Under the pieces are notes generated by a model, which did not search any database, had not been told where the DNA came from, and saw nothing but the letters and a program-made list of their open reading frames with translations. The position numbers and the translations under genes are program-made. A stretch of 64,000 nt of DNA from NORP309 sp964352735 (lineage in GTDB: Bacteria; Pseudomonadota; Gammaproteobacteria; Xanthomonadales; Marinicellaceae), in assembly GCA_964352735.1 (NCBI GenBank), contig CAYGTC010000009.1:1-64000 (forward strand), in the 5' to 3' direction. Positions within the stretch are counted from its first letter, which is position 1, and every line of letters starts with the position of its first letter. Below are positions 43,000-53,193 of this stretch, in pieces.

Positions 43000-45936
43000 A
43001 TGAAATCTATTTTTTTATTACTTTCGTTTATTTTGAGTTCAGCGCCTTCAGGTTTAACCTTCGCGGGTAATCCAGTTGATTTTGACATTGTCTATGTTCG
43101 CCAAGCTCGATTTGGTGATGAAGTCAATACCATCTGGCCAGAGATTTTTCATCCTGCACGAATGGATGCTGGTGCTGATTTGATGTTATTACATCCTGAT
43201 GGCAACGAAGAGATATTGGTTGATTGTGATGTTTGCGGAGTTACTGACCCCTTCATATCATTTGATGCCAAGTGGGTTTATTACAGTTTGTTTCATGACT
43301 TGACCGAACTCAATACCCAACGTGGTGATTTGCCACTGCTTGGTGCGGATATATTTAGGATCCATTTACTCAGCAGAGAAATTCAACAATTGACATATGG
43401 CAAATTTACCCCCAATACTGGTAACGGAAATTGGGATGAGAGCAATCCTGTTAATCCAGCCTCTGAATTTAATCGACTTGGGTATGGCATACTCAATCTT
43501 GGCCCCATGCCATTGCCGGGTAATAAATTGGTCTTTACCAGTAACCGTAATGGTTATGTGCCAACCAAAGGTTTTACCAACCCAACTTTACAAATGTTTG
43601 TGATGGACATTGATGGTTCCAATGTTGAAGCCATCGCACCAATGACGATTGGTAGTGCACTACATCCAACCATACTCAATGACGGGCGCATCATGTTTTC
43701 ATCTTATGAGTCACAAGGATTACGTGACCGCCGCATGTGGGGCATTTGGACCATTGATCCTGATGGTCGAAACTGGGCGCCATTGGTCAGTGCCATGACT
43801 TCACCCAATGCTTTTCACTTCAATACCCAAATTTCATCAGGCGACATTGTTGTTGAACAATATTACAACCTGAATAATAACGGCTTTGGTGCTTTGTATG
43901 CACTGCCTGCCACGCCAGATGCCTCAATACCCCCATTTGGCAGCCCCATTCCATCACTGAACCCAGATATTGCCCAAACCAGTCAAGACATCAATAGCCC
44001 CTCAACTTTTAATTTTTCATTTACTCCGCAGGGCTACTATGCGATGACACCGATGACACATCCCGGTGATCATGCCGCGCCACTGGATTTTGATGGCATC
44101 ACCAGAGTTGGCAAATTCACCCACCCAAGTGCAGCACCACACAATGATTTGTTGGTGGCCTGGACACCCGGACCTGCCAATGATTTGAATAGACCCACGA
44201 CCATGCCCTACTACGACAGTGGTTTATACATGATCAATAACAGTACACCCGTGTGGCATCCCAATGAATTGGTTTTGATCAAAAATGATCCCAATTATAA
44301 TGAAGCATGGCCCAGAGCTGTGGTCACATGGAAGTCTATTCATGGCACCGATGAGCCGGCACAAAAAGTCTGGTTACCCAATGATGGCAGCCAACACGCA
44401 GCGTTACCAGCCGGCACCCCATATGGCCTAGTTGGCAGCAGCAGTTTATACAAACGCGATACTTTTCCAGGCAGAGGTGACAGTAATTTTGATGGCTTAG
44501 ATCCATTCAATACTTCTGAAAATCGTAGCAGCAGCAATTGGACTTGGCAAGGCGCCGATGCAGGTAAATATGATAACAGTGATATTTGGGCGGTACGTTT
44601 CTTGGCCATGGAGCCGATTACTGACAGGCGATATGGACCCAATCATTCACCCCACAATCATGCCGGTGATTTCATCAGTCATGCCAATGAAAAATTGCGC
44701 ATACTAGGAGAAATTCCCGTCAGAAAATTCGATGATAATAATCAACCCGTGATGGACAGCGAAGGTAATCCTGACACCAGTTTTTTGGTCAAAATCCCAG
44801 CCGATACACCTTTTACTTTTCAGACATTGGATCGCAATGGCATGGTGCTGAATGCTTCGCAAACCTGGCATCAAGTCCGTCCTGGGGAAGTCCGTAACGA
44901 CTGCGGTGGTTGTCATGCACACAGTCAGATACCCTTATCATTTGAGTCTACTGCGGCGCATTCTGCAGAATATCAAATTGCTGACCTCAGTAAATCCACC
45001 CCATTGATCAGCAATGACAATGCTGGTAATAATGACGTTGAAGATGTTCAACAGTCATTAGTAGACATTGAATTTTATCGAGACATTCGTCCGATGCTCC
45101 AACAGCACTGCATTTCATGCCACAACAACAATCAACAAGCGGGCCAGTTAGTTCTGGATGACACAGCCATTATGACTGATCACATGCCTGGCGACTACTA
45201 TCGGTTGGCCGCTGACAGCGGTGCTGACTTTGGTTATCCACCAGTCATCAGCAATGGTGTCTGGCGACAAACCAATGCCAGTCGATACATTCGTAAATTC
45301 CAAAGTCGCAGAAGTTTGTTGGTATGGAAAATTTTTGGACAACGACTGGATGGCTGGAGCAATGATGATCATCCAACAGAAAGCGCGCTTGGTGACGCAA
45401 ACACCTTACCAGCAGACACCAATCCCAATCATGCAGACTTAGATTTTATTGCCTCAACAGCTCACCCAACAGGCGGTATGACAGCATTAACCATGAAACA
45501 AAAGATGACCTTCGCACGCTGGATAGACTTGGGCGCTCCTCTAGACATTTCACAAAGCACCGGCACCAATCTTGGCTGGTTTGTAGATGACTCAAAACCG
45601 ACATTAACCATCACCCAACCACGCCAAAACATCAACAACCAAACAATCAACACCATTCGATTTGCAATGGCTGATGCCAATTCAGGCATTAATTTCAGCA
45701 GTTTATCTGTCACCGCTGATTTTCCGGTCAATGGTCTTGCTGCTGAGACAGAGCTGAGTCACCTGGTCACCGAATCAGGTGATGGCATTTATACCATTGC
45801 TCTTGATCAAAGCTTGAACATAGATCCTGTTGAACGGCACATCAGGGTTTCTGTCAATGACAATCAGGGTAATATTCAACGCAAAGATTTGCGCTTTTTT
45901 ACTTCTGATATTATCTTTACCAACAGTTTTGAATGA
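43000..45936 (+). CDS. Secreted beta-propeller protein with two CxxCH haem motifs (HzsA-related)
   Basis: A 978-residue exported protein with a signal peptide (about 1-22, ending TFAG). The N-terminal part (about 30-480) has TolB/PD40-like propeller blades, for example GNKLVFTSNRNGYVP and DGRIMFSSYESQG. Two c-type haem sites follow: CGGCH (635-639) and CISCH (704-708). The combination resembles the alpha subunit of hydrazine synthase and its many relatives outside anammox bacteria. The C-terminal tail is DIIFTNSFE. Function unknown; a periplasmic or surface redox enzyme is plausible. It ends 3 bases from the convergent lipase gene. Confidence 0.82.
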   Translation: MKSIFLLLSFILSSAPSGLTFAGNPVDFDIVYVRQARFGDEVNTIWPEIFHPARMDAGADLMLLHPDGNEEILVDCDVCGVTDPFISFDAKWVYYSLFHDLTELNTQRGDLPLLGADIFRIHLLSREIQQLTYGKFTPNTGNGNWDESNPVNPASEFNRLGYGILNLGPMPLPGNKLVFTSNRNGYVPTKGFTNPTLQMFVMDIDGSNVEAIAPMTIGSALHPTILNDGRIMFSSYESQGLRDRRMWGIWTIDPDGRNWAPLVSAMTSPNAFHFNTQISSGDIVVEQYYNLNNNGFGALYALPATPDASIPPFGSPIPSLNPDIAQTSQDINSPSTFNFSFTPQGYYAMTPMTHPGDHAAPLDFDGITRVGKFTHPSAAPHNDLLVAWTPGPANDLNRPTTMPYYDSGLYMINNSTPVWHPNELVLIKNDPNYNEAWPRAVVTWKSIHGTDEPAQKVWLPNDGSQHAALPAGTPYGLVGSSSLYKRDTFPGRGDSNFDGLDPFNTSENRSSSNWTWQGADAGKYDNSDIWAVRFLAMEPITDRRYGPNHSPHNHAGDFISHANEKLRILGEIPVRKFDDNNQPVMDSEGNPDTSFLVKIPADTPFTFQTLDRNGMVLNASQTWHQVRPGEVRNDCGGCHAHSQIPLSFESTAAHSAEYQIADLSKSTPLISNDNAGNNDVEDVQQSLVDIEFYRDIRPMLQQHCISCHNNNQQAGQLVLDDTAIMTDHMPGDYYRLAADSGADFGYPPVISNGVWRQTNASRYIRKFQSRRSLLVWKIFGQRLDGWSNDDHPTESALGDANTLPADTNPNHADLDFIASTAHPTGGMTALTMKQKMTFARWIDLGAPLDISQSTGTNLGWFVDDSKPTLTITQPRQNINNQTINTIRFAMADANSGINFSSLSVTADFPVNGLAAETELSHLVTESGDGIYTIALDQSLNIDPVERHIRVSVNDNQGNIQRKDLRFFTSDIIFTNSFE

Positions 45937-45939
45937 GCA

Positions 45940-47145
45940 TTAATCAACCAACCATTTTTTAATCACAGCGTAAATTTGTGGATCGCTCAATAACTGCATG
46001 TGATTGATGTTTGTGCCTATCCATTGCTGTGAATCCGGTATGTTTAAATCCATGTATTTATGTTTACCCAACGCACTGTTGATGGTCACCAAACCATCTC
46101 CAACAATGTCACGTTTGAGTTGAGATTGATGTTTATCTCCGCTGTTTGTTGCAATGGCATAACATTTCACTTGATGTGGTAATGGTATGAGTGCTTTAAT
46201 GTTGCCATCATCAACACTGCCATCCCAATCCTGATCTATTAGGTAACCATGTCGTAAATCATTAATGCCATTGCTTCGCACTGTGGTGATTTTGGCAAAT
46301 GGCGCACTGTATGGGCTGATTTGCAACAGCACATCTGCCCAGTGACCACCTTTTTCCAATAATGCTCCATGATGTGGAGTGCCCAGAAAAATGATATTAT
46401 TTAATTGTGACAACCAATGATGGTCCATTTTTTCTGCATAATAACACGCGCTTCGAATCACCAGCCCTCCCATGCTGTGGGCGACAACGTTCATCGATAA
46501 TTGACTATTATTGAGTTGTTCAATACTGTTGAACAGTTGTGATAATTGTTGTCCATTATCAGAGATGTGCAAACCGGTATTGTAATGTAAATAAATGACC
46601 GTATGACCCAGCTCCTGTTCTATGTAATGGCCATGATTGTGCCCATCCCTGTGCCACTGTAGGTCATTCATACACAAACCATGAATCATGATTGTGATCT
46701 GTGGTGATGCCTCTGACAAGAGTTCAATCAATTGCTGATCACTGAGCGTTTTGCCATTCAACCTAAAACTCATGTTTATCGCCAAAGGATTGTTATTGTT
46801 TTCGAGATGATCACCCAATACGCCATTCATGGCCGACACCATGGCTTCACGAGCAGATGAAACTTTACGTTCACCAGCATATTGGTCTTCGAGGTGATTG
46901 GCTTTTTCAAGTGCGGTATCAATGCCTTTACCAATCAAGTCAGTAATTGTATTGATACTCTTATAGACAGCCCCTGTAATGCCTTTAGTTTTGTGTTTAG
47001 GTTTACCTAGTATTGGCGTTAAATGACTGATGGTACTGTGCAGCGACTCAACCACTTGAGTAACACCTTTGACCGCATCAATTGTCAGCTGACTGACGCC
47101 TTGCAAGTCAGACGAGATATTTTTGGGCTTTTTTGACATCGTCAT
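45940..47145 (-). CDS. Lipase-like alpha/beta hydrolase
   Basis: A protein of about 401 residues with an alpha/beta-hydrolase fold in its C-terminal two thirds: IMIHGLCMND (about 152-161, oxyanion region), the nucleophile elbow VVAHSMGGL (serine at about 223) and FLGTPHHGA (about 253-261), as in lipases and PGAP1-like esterases. No signal peptide is visible; the first 120 residues are helical and unassigned. I take the ATG at 47145; GTG at 47148 and ATG at 47139 are alternatives. The substrate is probably an ester lipid. Confidence 0.82.
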   Translation of the reverse strand: MTMSKKPKNISSDLQGVSQLTIDAVKGVTQVVESLHSTISHLTPILGKPKHKTKGITGAVYKSINTITDLIGKGIDTALEKANHLEDQYAGERKVSSAREAMVSAMNGVLGDHLENNNNPLAINMSFRLNGKTLSDQQLIELLSEASPQITIMIHGLCMNDLQWHRDGHNHGHYIEQELGHTVIYLHYNTGLHISDNGQQLSQLFNSIEQLNNSQLSMNVVAHSMGGLVIRSACYYAEKMDHHWLSQLNNIIFLGTPHHGALLEKGGHWADVLLQISPYSAPFAKITTVRSNGINDLRHGYLIDQDWDGSVDDGNIKALIPLPHQVKCYAIATNSGDKHQSQLKRDIVGDGLVTINSALGKHKYMDLNIPDSQQWIGTNINHMQLLSDPQIYAVIKKWLVD

Positions 47146-47267
47146 CACTCAAGTTTAGATTCCCTTCATCATAGCTCTGTTTTGTTTGTGTGATGCCAAT
47201 TATTGGTTATATATGGCAAGAATCCTCTAAAATCAGTACATAAAGTCACCACAAGGCTTTTGATCTG

Positions 47268-48314
47268 TCATAAATGGCGTTTTTCAAAATCCAACAGCCA
47301 TTTTTTACGGTGCAAACCACCACCATATCCCGTTAAGCTACCATCTGAGCCAATAACGCGATGACATGGAATAATGATATTGACCCTATTTTGCCCATTG
47401 GCAGCGGCCACAGCTCTCACTGCTTTAGGGTTACCGAGTGCCAGCGCTTGTTGTTGATAGGAACGGGTTTCACCATAGGGGATGTCTTGTAATTTTTGCC
47501 AAACTGACTCTCTAAAATCTGTACTGGGAGTATGTAACGGCACACTGAAGGTCTTTCTGAAACCTGCAAAATATTCGTTCACTTGATTGTGCAACAACGC
47601 CAAGTGCGGATTTTCGCCTGGGAGGATGACGGCATCAAGGCGTTGGCACAAGTCTTGAAATTCTTCTGGCAATATTTTTCTGTCGGTAAAATCCATCAAA
47701 CATACGCCTTTGTCAGTAGCACAGGCAAACATCGGCCCCAGAGGTGATGTGAAGCGAACAATATTGATGATGGTTTTGTCTTTGGCATGACTGGCACTGC
47801 CACCAAATACGGCTTTATACCGATCATTGAATCCACTGAGTGATTCAAAACCGCTATCAAATGCACTGTGCGTTATGGATTCTCCCTTTTTGATATTGGT
47901 AAAAGCCACGTTAATTCTCAACATGCGTTGATAACTGTGAAAAGTCATGTTGTGGTGCTTTTTGAACCATCGCCGCATATGACTGGGCTCAATACCGCGT
48001 TTTTTGAGGTCTTGATCTTTGATGCGCAAATCAGGATTGTCATGCAATTCTTTGATGATTTGAGTAATATAATCTGGTGTCTCATCTTTTTTCTGCATGG
48101 GCTTACACACTTTACACGGACGAAAGCCATGTTGTAAGGCTTGTTGTGCCGTATCATAAAATGTGACATTCTCTTTGTTGGGTTTACGGGCACGACACGA
48201 AGGTCTACAAAATATACCTGTGGTTTTTACCGCAGTAATGAAAACGCCCTCGTATTGTGGATCTTGTTGGCCAATAATGGCGTATTTTTGTTGAAAGGAT
48301 AATGCTTTATTCAT
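47268..48314 (-). CDS. ada: Ada methyl-DNA repair protein and regulator
   Basis: A 348-residue bifunctional protein. The N-terminal zinc domain has Cys36, Cys40, Cys67 and Cys70 (GIFCRPSC and RPCKVC); Cys36 should take methyl groups from DNA phosphotriesters. An AraC-type helix-turn-helix follows (about 90-180). The C-terminal O6-methylguanine methyltransferase has the acceptor Cys317 in IIPCHRVIG. Methylation of the N-domain turns Ada into an activator of the adaptive response. Length matches E. coli Ada. No alkB follows. Confidence 0.95.
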   Translation of the reverse strand: MNKALSFQQKYAIIGQQDPQYEGVFITAVKTTGIFCRPSCRARKPNKENVTFYDTAQQALQHGFRPCKVCKPMQKKDETPDYITQIIKELHDNPDLRIKDQDLKKRGIEPSHMRRWFKKHHNMTFHSYQRMLRINVAFTNIKKGESITHSAFDSGFESLSGFNDRYKAVFGGSASHAKDKTIINIVRFTSPLGPMFACATDKGVCLMDFTDRKILPEEFQDLCQRLDAVILPGENPHLALLHNQVNEYFAGFRKTFSVPLHTPSTDFRESVWQKLQDIPYGETRSYQQQALALGNPKAVRAVAAANGQNRVNIIIPCHRVIGSDGSLTGYGGGLHRKKWLLDFEKRHL

Positions 48315-48458
48315 GGATAAATTTTATCTCATGTTGTCATGATTGCTACCGAAAATTTAACAAGTATATTTTTTTAGTAATCACCTAAGCTGACCATAGT
48401 ATTGACCCTGCCAGATAATACCATCACCATAAAATAATAAAACTTATCCAATTCATAG

Positions 48459-48486
48459 TTGTAGACACGGCTTGGTATGTTAAAAT
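48459..48486 (+). promoter_or_regulatory. Probable metJ promoter
   Basis: TTGTAG (48459-48464), 16 bases, then TAAAAT (48481-48486), which ends 29 bases before the metJ ATG. The spacer starts with ACACGG after an AGAC (48463-48466), a possible half of a MetJ box (AGACGTCT). A proper tandem of boxes is not evident. Confidence 0.45.
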
Positions 48487-48515
48487 TATTGATTCATTTA
48501 CATGATACAATATTT

Positions 48516-48815
48516 ATGGCTTGGAACGGTAAACCCATCAACCCTTATATCAAACACGGTGAAAAACAGGGCAATGTTAAAAAAATAACAGTCTCCATAC
48601 CTTATGGCGTTTTAAAAATTTTAACCGATGAAAGAACCCGGCGACAGGTCATGAATTTAAAGCATGCCACCAACAGCGAACTGTTATGTGAAGCATTTCT
48701 GCACGCCTATACTGGTCAACCATTGCCAACTGATGATGACTTGGCCAAAGATAACCATGAGTATGATCAGTCATTAATGGAGCACGAATCAAACCAAGGC
48801 GCTCAACAGCAATAA
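48516..48815 (+). CDS. metJ: Methionine repressor MetJ
   Basis: A 99-residue ribbon-helix-helix repressor. From ATG 48516 it reads MAWNGKPINPYIKHGEKQG, then the DNA-contacting strand VKKITVSIPYGVLKILTDER (20-39) and RRQVMNLKHATNSELLCEAF, nearly identical to E. coli MetJ. It binds S-adenosylmethionine and represses methionine genes. An in-frame upstream ATG at 48477 was rejected because family proteins start here. The C-terminal tail is shorter and polar compared with E. coli. No met biosynthesis gene is adjacent; it lies beside the sulfite reductase operon instead. Confidence 0.95.
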   Translation: MAWNGKPINPYIKHGEKQGNVKKITVSIPYGVLKILTDERTRRQVMNLKHATNSELLCEAFLHAYTGQPLPTDDDLAKDNHEYDQSLMEHESNQGAQQQ

Positions 48816-48852
48816 CGGTAGACCACACACGGCTGAATTTCATTCATAACAA

Positions 48853-48885
48853 ATCGTTCTAACGATATAGAAATTACATATTTCT
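48853..48885. promoter_or_regulatory. Two adjacent dyads upstream of cysJ
   Basis: ATCGTT-CT-AACGAT (48853-48866) and AGAAAT-5-ATTTCT (48869-48885) lie 49-81 bases upstream of the cysJ start. A -10-like TATACT follows at 48905-48910 without a good -35, as in activator-dependent promoters. Candidate activator sites, for example for CysB; not proven. Confidence 0.35.
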
Positions 48886-48933
48886 CTTTCTTATTTGGCG
48901 TCTATATACTGTTTATATTCCAATTTAAACAGT

Positions 48934-50718
48934 ATGATCGTGTTATTAGAAAATAAAACTCTTGGCCCATTAGATGCCACTCAATTGAATCAGCTAAATC
49001 AAGTGATTCAAGATTTCAGTACCGAACAAAAGATTTGGTTATCGGGTTATTTGGCTGGCCAATCATTGAGTTTGCCACAGAAATCTGTTGAATCACGAAA
49101 TCAAAGCACATTAACAGTCTTGTTCGGCAGTCAAACAGGTAACGCCAAAAACTTAGCACAAAACTATGCCGAACAAGCAAACGCCCAAGGCATAAACGCG
49201 CAATTGGTTTCGCTGGCAGATTACAAGCCCCGACAAATCAGTAAAGAAACGCATCTGGTTTTGTTGGTCTCCACCCATGGGGAAGGCGATGCACCAGATG
49301 ATGCTGAGATTTTTTATGAGTACCTATTTTCCCAAAAGGCGCCTCAACTGAAAAAACTCAAATACAGCATATTGGCATTGGGTGATTCCAGTTACGAACA
49401 GTTTTGCCAAACAGGTGTTGACATCGACCTGCAATTAGAGAAATTAGGGGCTCAACGGATTGCAGAAAGGGTTGATTGTGATCTGGATTACGAAGATGAA
49501 GCCAATCAATGGCAAAACAATACATTAAATATATTCAGTGATGAGCTCAAGGCTAAACAAGATACGCATGTAACACCTTTGTCACTCATCACCAATAATT
49601 CACCGGTCAATTATGACCGCAATAACACCTATGCCTCTGAAATATTGGCCATTCAAAAGATAACCACGGAACAATCGGTTAAGAATGTCTATCATATTGA
49701 GCTTTCTATTGAAGAGGCTGGCATCAATTATCAAGCGGGCGATTCTTTAGGTATTGTCGCCAATAATGACACCAAAACTGTAGCACAACTGATAGAAATT
49801 ATTCAGGCCAATGCGGACGACATCATCCAGTTCAAAGGCGAGGACTACACATTGCAATCGCTTTTAACCACGCATGTAGAAATCACTTTATTGAATAGAA
49901 AATTTTTAAATTTTTATGCCCAATATGCCAATGCTGAACCATTAAAAGCTGTACTCAAGGCACAGGACAGTTTTAATGGTTATGTTGAGAAAAGACAAAT
50001 CATTGATGTATTGAAAGAATTTCCTTCTGATTTAACAGCACAATTATTGATTGATAACCTGGTCAAAATAACACCCAGATTGTATTCAATAGCCTCTAGT
50101 AATGAAGTTCACTCAGAGGAAGTCCACCTCACCGTATCTTTAGTTGAATCCAGTCACAACACACCAAATAATGGTTTGGTCAGTGGCCTGTTGTGTGACC
50201 GATCCGAAGCTGGGGACAACATCAATATTTATGTAGAACCCAATAATAATTTTAAATTACCACAAAACACTGAAGTGGATGTGATCATGATAGGAGCAGG
50301 TACAGGCATTGCCCCTTATCGCGCTTTTCTACAAGAACGACAAGCACAGAAAGCAACTGGCAAAAATTGGTTGTTTTTTGGCAACCCAAGTTATGAAAAT
50401 GATTTTTTATACCAACTTGAGTTGCAAAAGTTTCATCAAACAGAAGTATTGAATCGCATTGATTTGGCCTTTTCCCGAGATCAAGCTGAAAAAATTTACG
50501 TTCAACACCGTGTTGAACAACAAGGTCAAGACCTTTGGCATTGGCTTGAAAATGGTGCACATTTATACATCTGTGGTAACGCTGATTACATGGCAAAAGA
50601 TGTTGAGCAGACATTAATTGCTGTCATCTCGAAATATGGTGACATGAACCAAGAACAAGCACAGAACCACCTAAAACAGTTGAAACGCAATCACCGCTAT
50701 CAAAAAGACATTTACTGA
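48934..50718 (+). CDS. cysJ: NADPH-sulfite reductase flavoprotein subunit
   Basis: A 594-residue diflavin reductase that passes electrons from NADPH through FAD and FMN to CysI. The flavodoxin domain has LFGSQTGNAKNLA (about 66-78), STHGEGDAPDDA (about 111-122) and LGDSSYEQFC (about 150-159). The FAD domain has RLYSIASS (about 375-382), and the NADPH part has GAGTGIAPYRAFLQER (about 437-452) with the C-terminal RYQKDIY. I chose the ATG at 48934 in preference to the TTG at 48895. First gene of cysJIH; 8 bases separate it from cysI. Confidence 0.95.
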   Translation: MIVLLENKTLGPLDATQLNQLNQVIQDFSTEQKIWLSGYLAGQSLSLPQKSVESRNQSTLTVLFGSQTGNAKNLAQNYAEQANAQGINAQLVSLADYKPRQISKETHLVLLVSTHGEGDAPDDAEIFYEYLFSQKAPQLKKLKYSILALGDSSYEQFCQTGVDIDLQLEKLGAQRIAERVDCDLDYEDEANQWQNNTLNIFSDELKAKQDTHVTPLSLITNNSPVNYDRNNTYASEILAIQKITTEQSVKNVYHIELSIEEAGINYQAGDSLGIVANNDTKTVAQLIEIIQANADDIIQFKGEDYTLQSLLTTHVEITLLNRKFLNFYAQYANAEPLKAVLKAQDSFNGYVEKRQIIDVLKEFPSDLTAQLLIDNLVKITPRLYSIASSNEVHSEEVHLTVSLVESSHNTPNNGLVSGLLCDRSEAGDNINIYVEPNNNFKLPQNTEVDVIMIGAGTGIAPYRAFLQERQAQKATGKNWLFFGNPSYENDFLYQLELQKFHQTEVLNRIDLAFSRDQAEKIYVQHRVEQQGQDLWHWLENGAHLYICGNADYMAKDVEQTLIAVISKYGDMNQEQAQNHLKQLKRNHRYQKDIY

Positions 50719-50726
50719 GAAACAAC

Positions 50727-52436
50727 ATGAGCAATGATAACAACAAACTAGAACACGTCGAAATCATCAAAACCAATAGTGATTATCTCAGAGGAGGCAT
50801 TGCAGAGGGATTAAATAACCTAATAACAGGTGCTTTGGCAGAAGATGATACACAACTCACCAAATTCCATGGTATTTATCAACAACACGACCGAGACACG
50901 CTTGTTGAACGCAGAAAACTAAAACTAGAACCTTCGTACAGTTTTATGATTCGTGCCCGTGTACCAGGTGGCATTTGTACACCACAACAGTGGTTGGTGA
51001 TGGATGAATTGGCAGATGAATATGCCAATGGATCAATCAGGCTCACAACGCGACAAGCCTTTCAACTACATGGTGTACTGAAAAGAAACCTCAAAACCAC
51101 CATTGCGAACATTAATCAGTCATTACTAGATACCATTGCAGCATGCGGTGATGTTAACCGCAATGTTATGTGTACGCCCAACCCTGAAAAATCTGCCATT
51201 CACAAATCTGTGTATCAGGCTGCAGCTGGGATCAGTGAACACCTAACACCTCAGACCAGCGCTTATCATGAAATTTGGCTAGATAAAAAGAAAGTTGAGT
51301 CATCGCATGATCATGAACCCATATATGGAGAAACTTATCTACCAAGAAAATTCAAAATCGTGGTAGCCATACCACCCGATAATGACGTAGACATTTATGC
51401 CCATGATCTTGGCTATATTGCCATCATAGAGAATGATCTGTTGGTTGGATTCAACGTGACCGTTGGCGGTGGCATGGGCACCACGCACGGAGACAGCAGT
51501 ACATTCCCACTTTTATCACAAGTGATTGGATTTTGTCGTGTTGAACAAGTATCTGAAGTGGCTGAACATGTGGTCAAAATACAAAGAGATTTTGGTGACC
51601 GAACCAATAGAAAACACGCACGGTTTAAATATACCATTGATGACAGAGGCATTCAATGGTTCAAAGAGGAGCTGAACCAACGCCTTGGTTGGTCATTAGA
51701 TGAAGCACGGGATTTTACATTCACATCAAATGGAGACAGGTTCGGTTGGTCTCGTAACCATGATGACAGTTGGAACGTCAGCCTATTCATAGAAAACGGC
51801 CGTGTTATTGATAAAAGTCAATTGAAACTTAAATCATTTTTTAAAACTGTGGCACAGTTGAATGTTTGTGATTTTCGTATTTCAGCCAATCAAAATCTCA
51901 TTCTCGGCAACATCAGTGAGGCCAACAAACACAGCATTGAAGAACTATTGTCACAATATAATGTCCAATTTGAACAATCGTTATTGAAAAATAATGCCAT
52001 GGCTTGTGTCGCACTGCCAACCTGTTCTTTAGCAATGGCGGAGGCTGAAAGATATTTACCTACATTGGTTGATAAAATTGAACAATTACAAATCAAGCAC
52101 GAAATTCAGCATCGCCCAATGATCACAAGAATGACTGGTTGCCCCAATGGCTGCGCCAGACCTTTTGTTGCCGAACTGGGTTTTGTTGGCAAAGGCCCTG
52201 GAAAATACAACATGTATCTTGGCGGTGGTTTCACTGGTGATCGATTAAATCAATTGTATAAAGAAAACATCAACGAAGAGGCCATTCTCAAAGCACTGGA
52301 CGGAATTTTCGAAGATTATGGTAAAAACGCCAATCAAGATGAATACTTTGGTGATTTTGTCATTCGACAACAGTACGTCAATTCGGTACAGCATGGATCA
52401 CAAGTACATACGCTCAAAATCAAACATGTTCCATGA
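50727..52436 (+). CDS. cysI: Sulfite reductase hemoprotein subunit
   Basis: A 569-residue siroheme/[4Fe-4S] enzyme that reduces sulfite to sulfide with six electrons from CysJ. The cluster and siroheme ligands are visible as Cys427 and Cys433 (ACVALPTCS) and Cys472 and Cys476 (TGCPNGCARP). Substrate-pocket arginines occur in RLTTRQAFQLHG (about 100-111). The length equals E. coli CysI. Its siroheme is made by the cysG product encoded beyond cysB. Confidence 0.97.
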   Translation: MSNDNNKLEHVEIIKTNSDYLRGGIAEGLNNLITGALAEDDTQLTKFHGIYQQHDRDTLVERRKLKLEPSYSFMIRARVPGGICTPQQWLVMDELADEYANGSIRLTTRQAFQLHGVLKRNLKTTIANINQSLLDTIAACGDVNRNVMCTPNPEKSAIHKSVYQAAAGISEHLTPQTSAYHEIWLDKKKVESSHDHEPIYGETYLPRKFKIVVAIPPDNDVDIYAHDLGYIAIIENDLLVGFNVTVGGGMGTTHGDSSTFPLLSQVIGFCRVEQVSEVAEHVVKIQRDFGDRTNRKHARFKYTIDDRGIQWFKEELNQRLGWSLDEARDFTFTSNGDRFGWSRNHDDSWNVSLFIENGRVIDKSQLKLKSFFKTVAQLNVCDFRISANQNLILGNISEANKHSIEELLSQYNVQFEQSLLKNNAMACVALPTCSLAMAEAERYLPTLVDKIEQLQIKHEIQHRPMITRMTGCPNGCARPFVAELGFVGKGPGKYNMYLGGGFTGDRLNQLYKENINEEAILKALDGIFEDYGKNANQDEYFGDFVIRQQYVNSVQHGSQVHTLKIKHVP

Positions 52437-52446
52437 AGAGGTTAAT

Positions 52447-53172
52447 ATGAATACAGCAACACCACACAGTAACTTCAATGCCATTGATATCAATCATTTT
52501 CGTACTCAATTAGACACGTTGAGTGCCGAACAAAGAATTGCCCATGTTCTGGATAATTTATCTGGTCCATATGCTTTAACCTCAAGTTTTGGGGCACAAT
52601 CGGCTGTCAGCTTACACATGCTCACACAACAGCAAAAAGACATCCCGATTATTCTTATTGATACGGGTTATCTTTTTCCTGAGACATACCAGTTCATTGA
52701 CGAACTCAGTGAACGATTACAACTCAATTTAAAAGTGTATAAAAGCGCACTGAGTCCTGCATGGTTGGAGTCAAGATACGGTAAATTATGGTCTCAAGGG
52801 CTCAATGGCATCAATAAATTCAATACCATCATGAAAGTAGCACCACTGAATCAAGCGCTCGATGAATTGAAGATCAAGGTATGGTTTTCCGGCATCAGAA
52901 ATAACCAATCCCATTCAAGAAAAGACAAATCCGTCATTGAATTCAAGAAAAATAGTGACCAACAAATCGTTAAAGTGCATCCGATCATTGACTGGTCGGA
53001 TCGGGACATTTATTTGTACTTAAAAAAACACAATTTACCATATCATCCACTGTGGGAAAAAGGCTATGTATCTATTGGTGACGTGCAAACTTCTGAACCC
53101 TTAAGTGCAGGTATGTCAATAGAGGACACACGATTTTTTGGTTTAAAAAGAGAATGTGGTATACATGATTAA
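52447..53172 (+). CDS. cysH: PAPS (thioredoxin) reductase
   Basis: A 241-residue enzyme that reduces 3'-phosphoadenylyl sulfate to sulfite using thioredoxin. SSFGAQSAVSLHML (about 43-56) is the PP-loop region, FSGIRNNQS (about 142-150) binds substrate, and the C-terminal KRECGIHD carries the catalytic cysteine. The extra CC...CxxC cluster of APS reductases is absent, so PAPS is the substrate. I start at ATG 52447 with AGAGG upstream; longer in-frame starts reach into cysI. Third gene of cysJIH; the tandem repeat begins 21 bases after its stop. Confidence 0.95.
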   Translation: MNTATPHSNFNAIDINHFRTQLDTLSAEQRIAHVLDNLSGPYALTSSFGAQSAVSLHMLTQQQKDIPIILIDTGYLFPETYQFIDELSERLQLNLKVYKSALSPAWLESRYGKLWSQGLNGINKFNTIMKVAPLNQALDELKIKVWFSGIRNNQSHSRKDKSVIEFKKNSDQQIVKVHPIIDWSDRDIYLYLKKHNLPYHPLWEKGYVSIGDVQTSEPLSAGMSIEDTRFFGLKRECGIHD

Positions 53173-53193
53173 CACCCGCTTTATGGTGTTCAA

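Noticed and set aside
48463..48478. MetJ operator in the metJ promoter
   Set aside because: Only an AGAC half-match is present. No tandem AGACGTCT-like boxes could be recognised.
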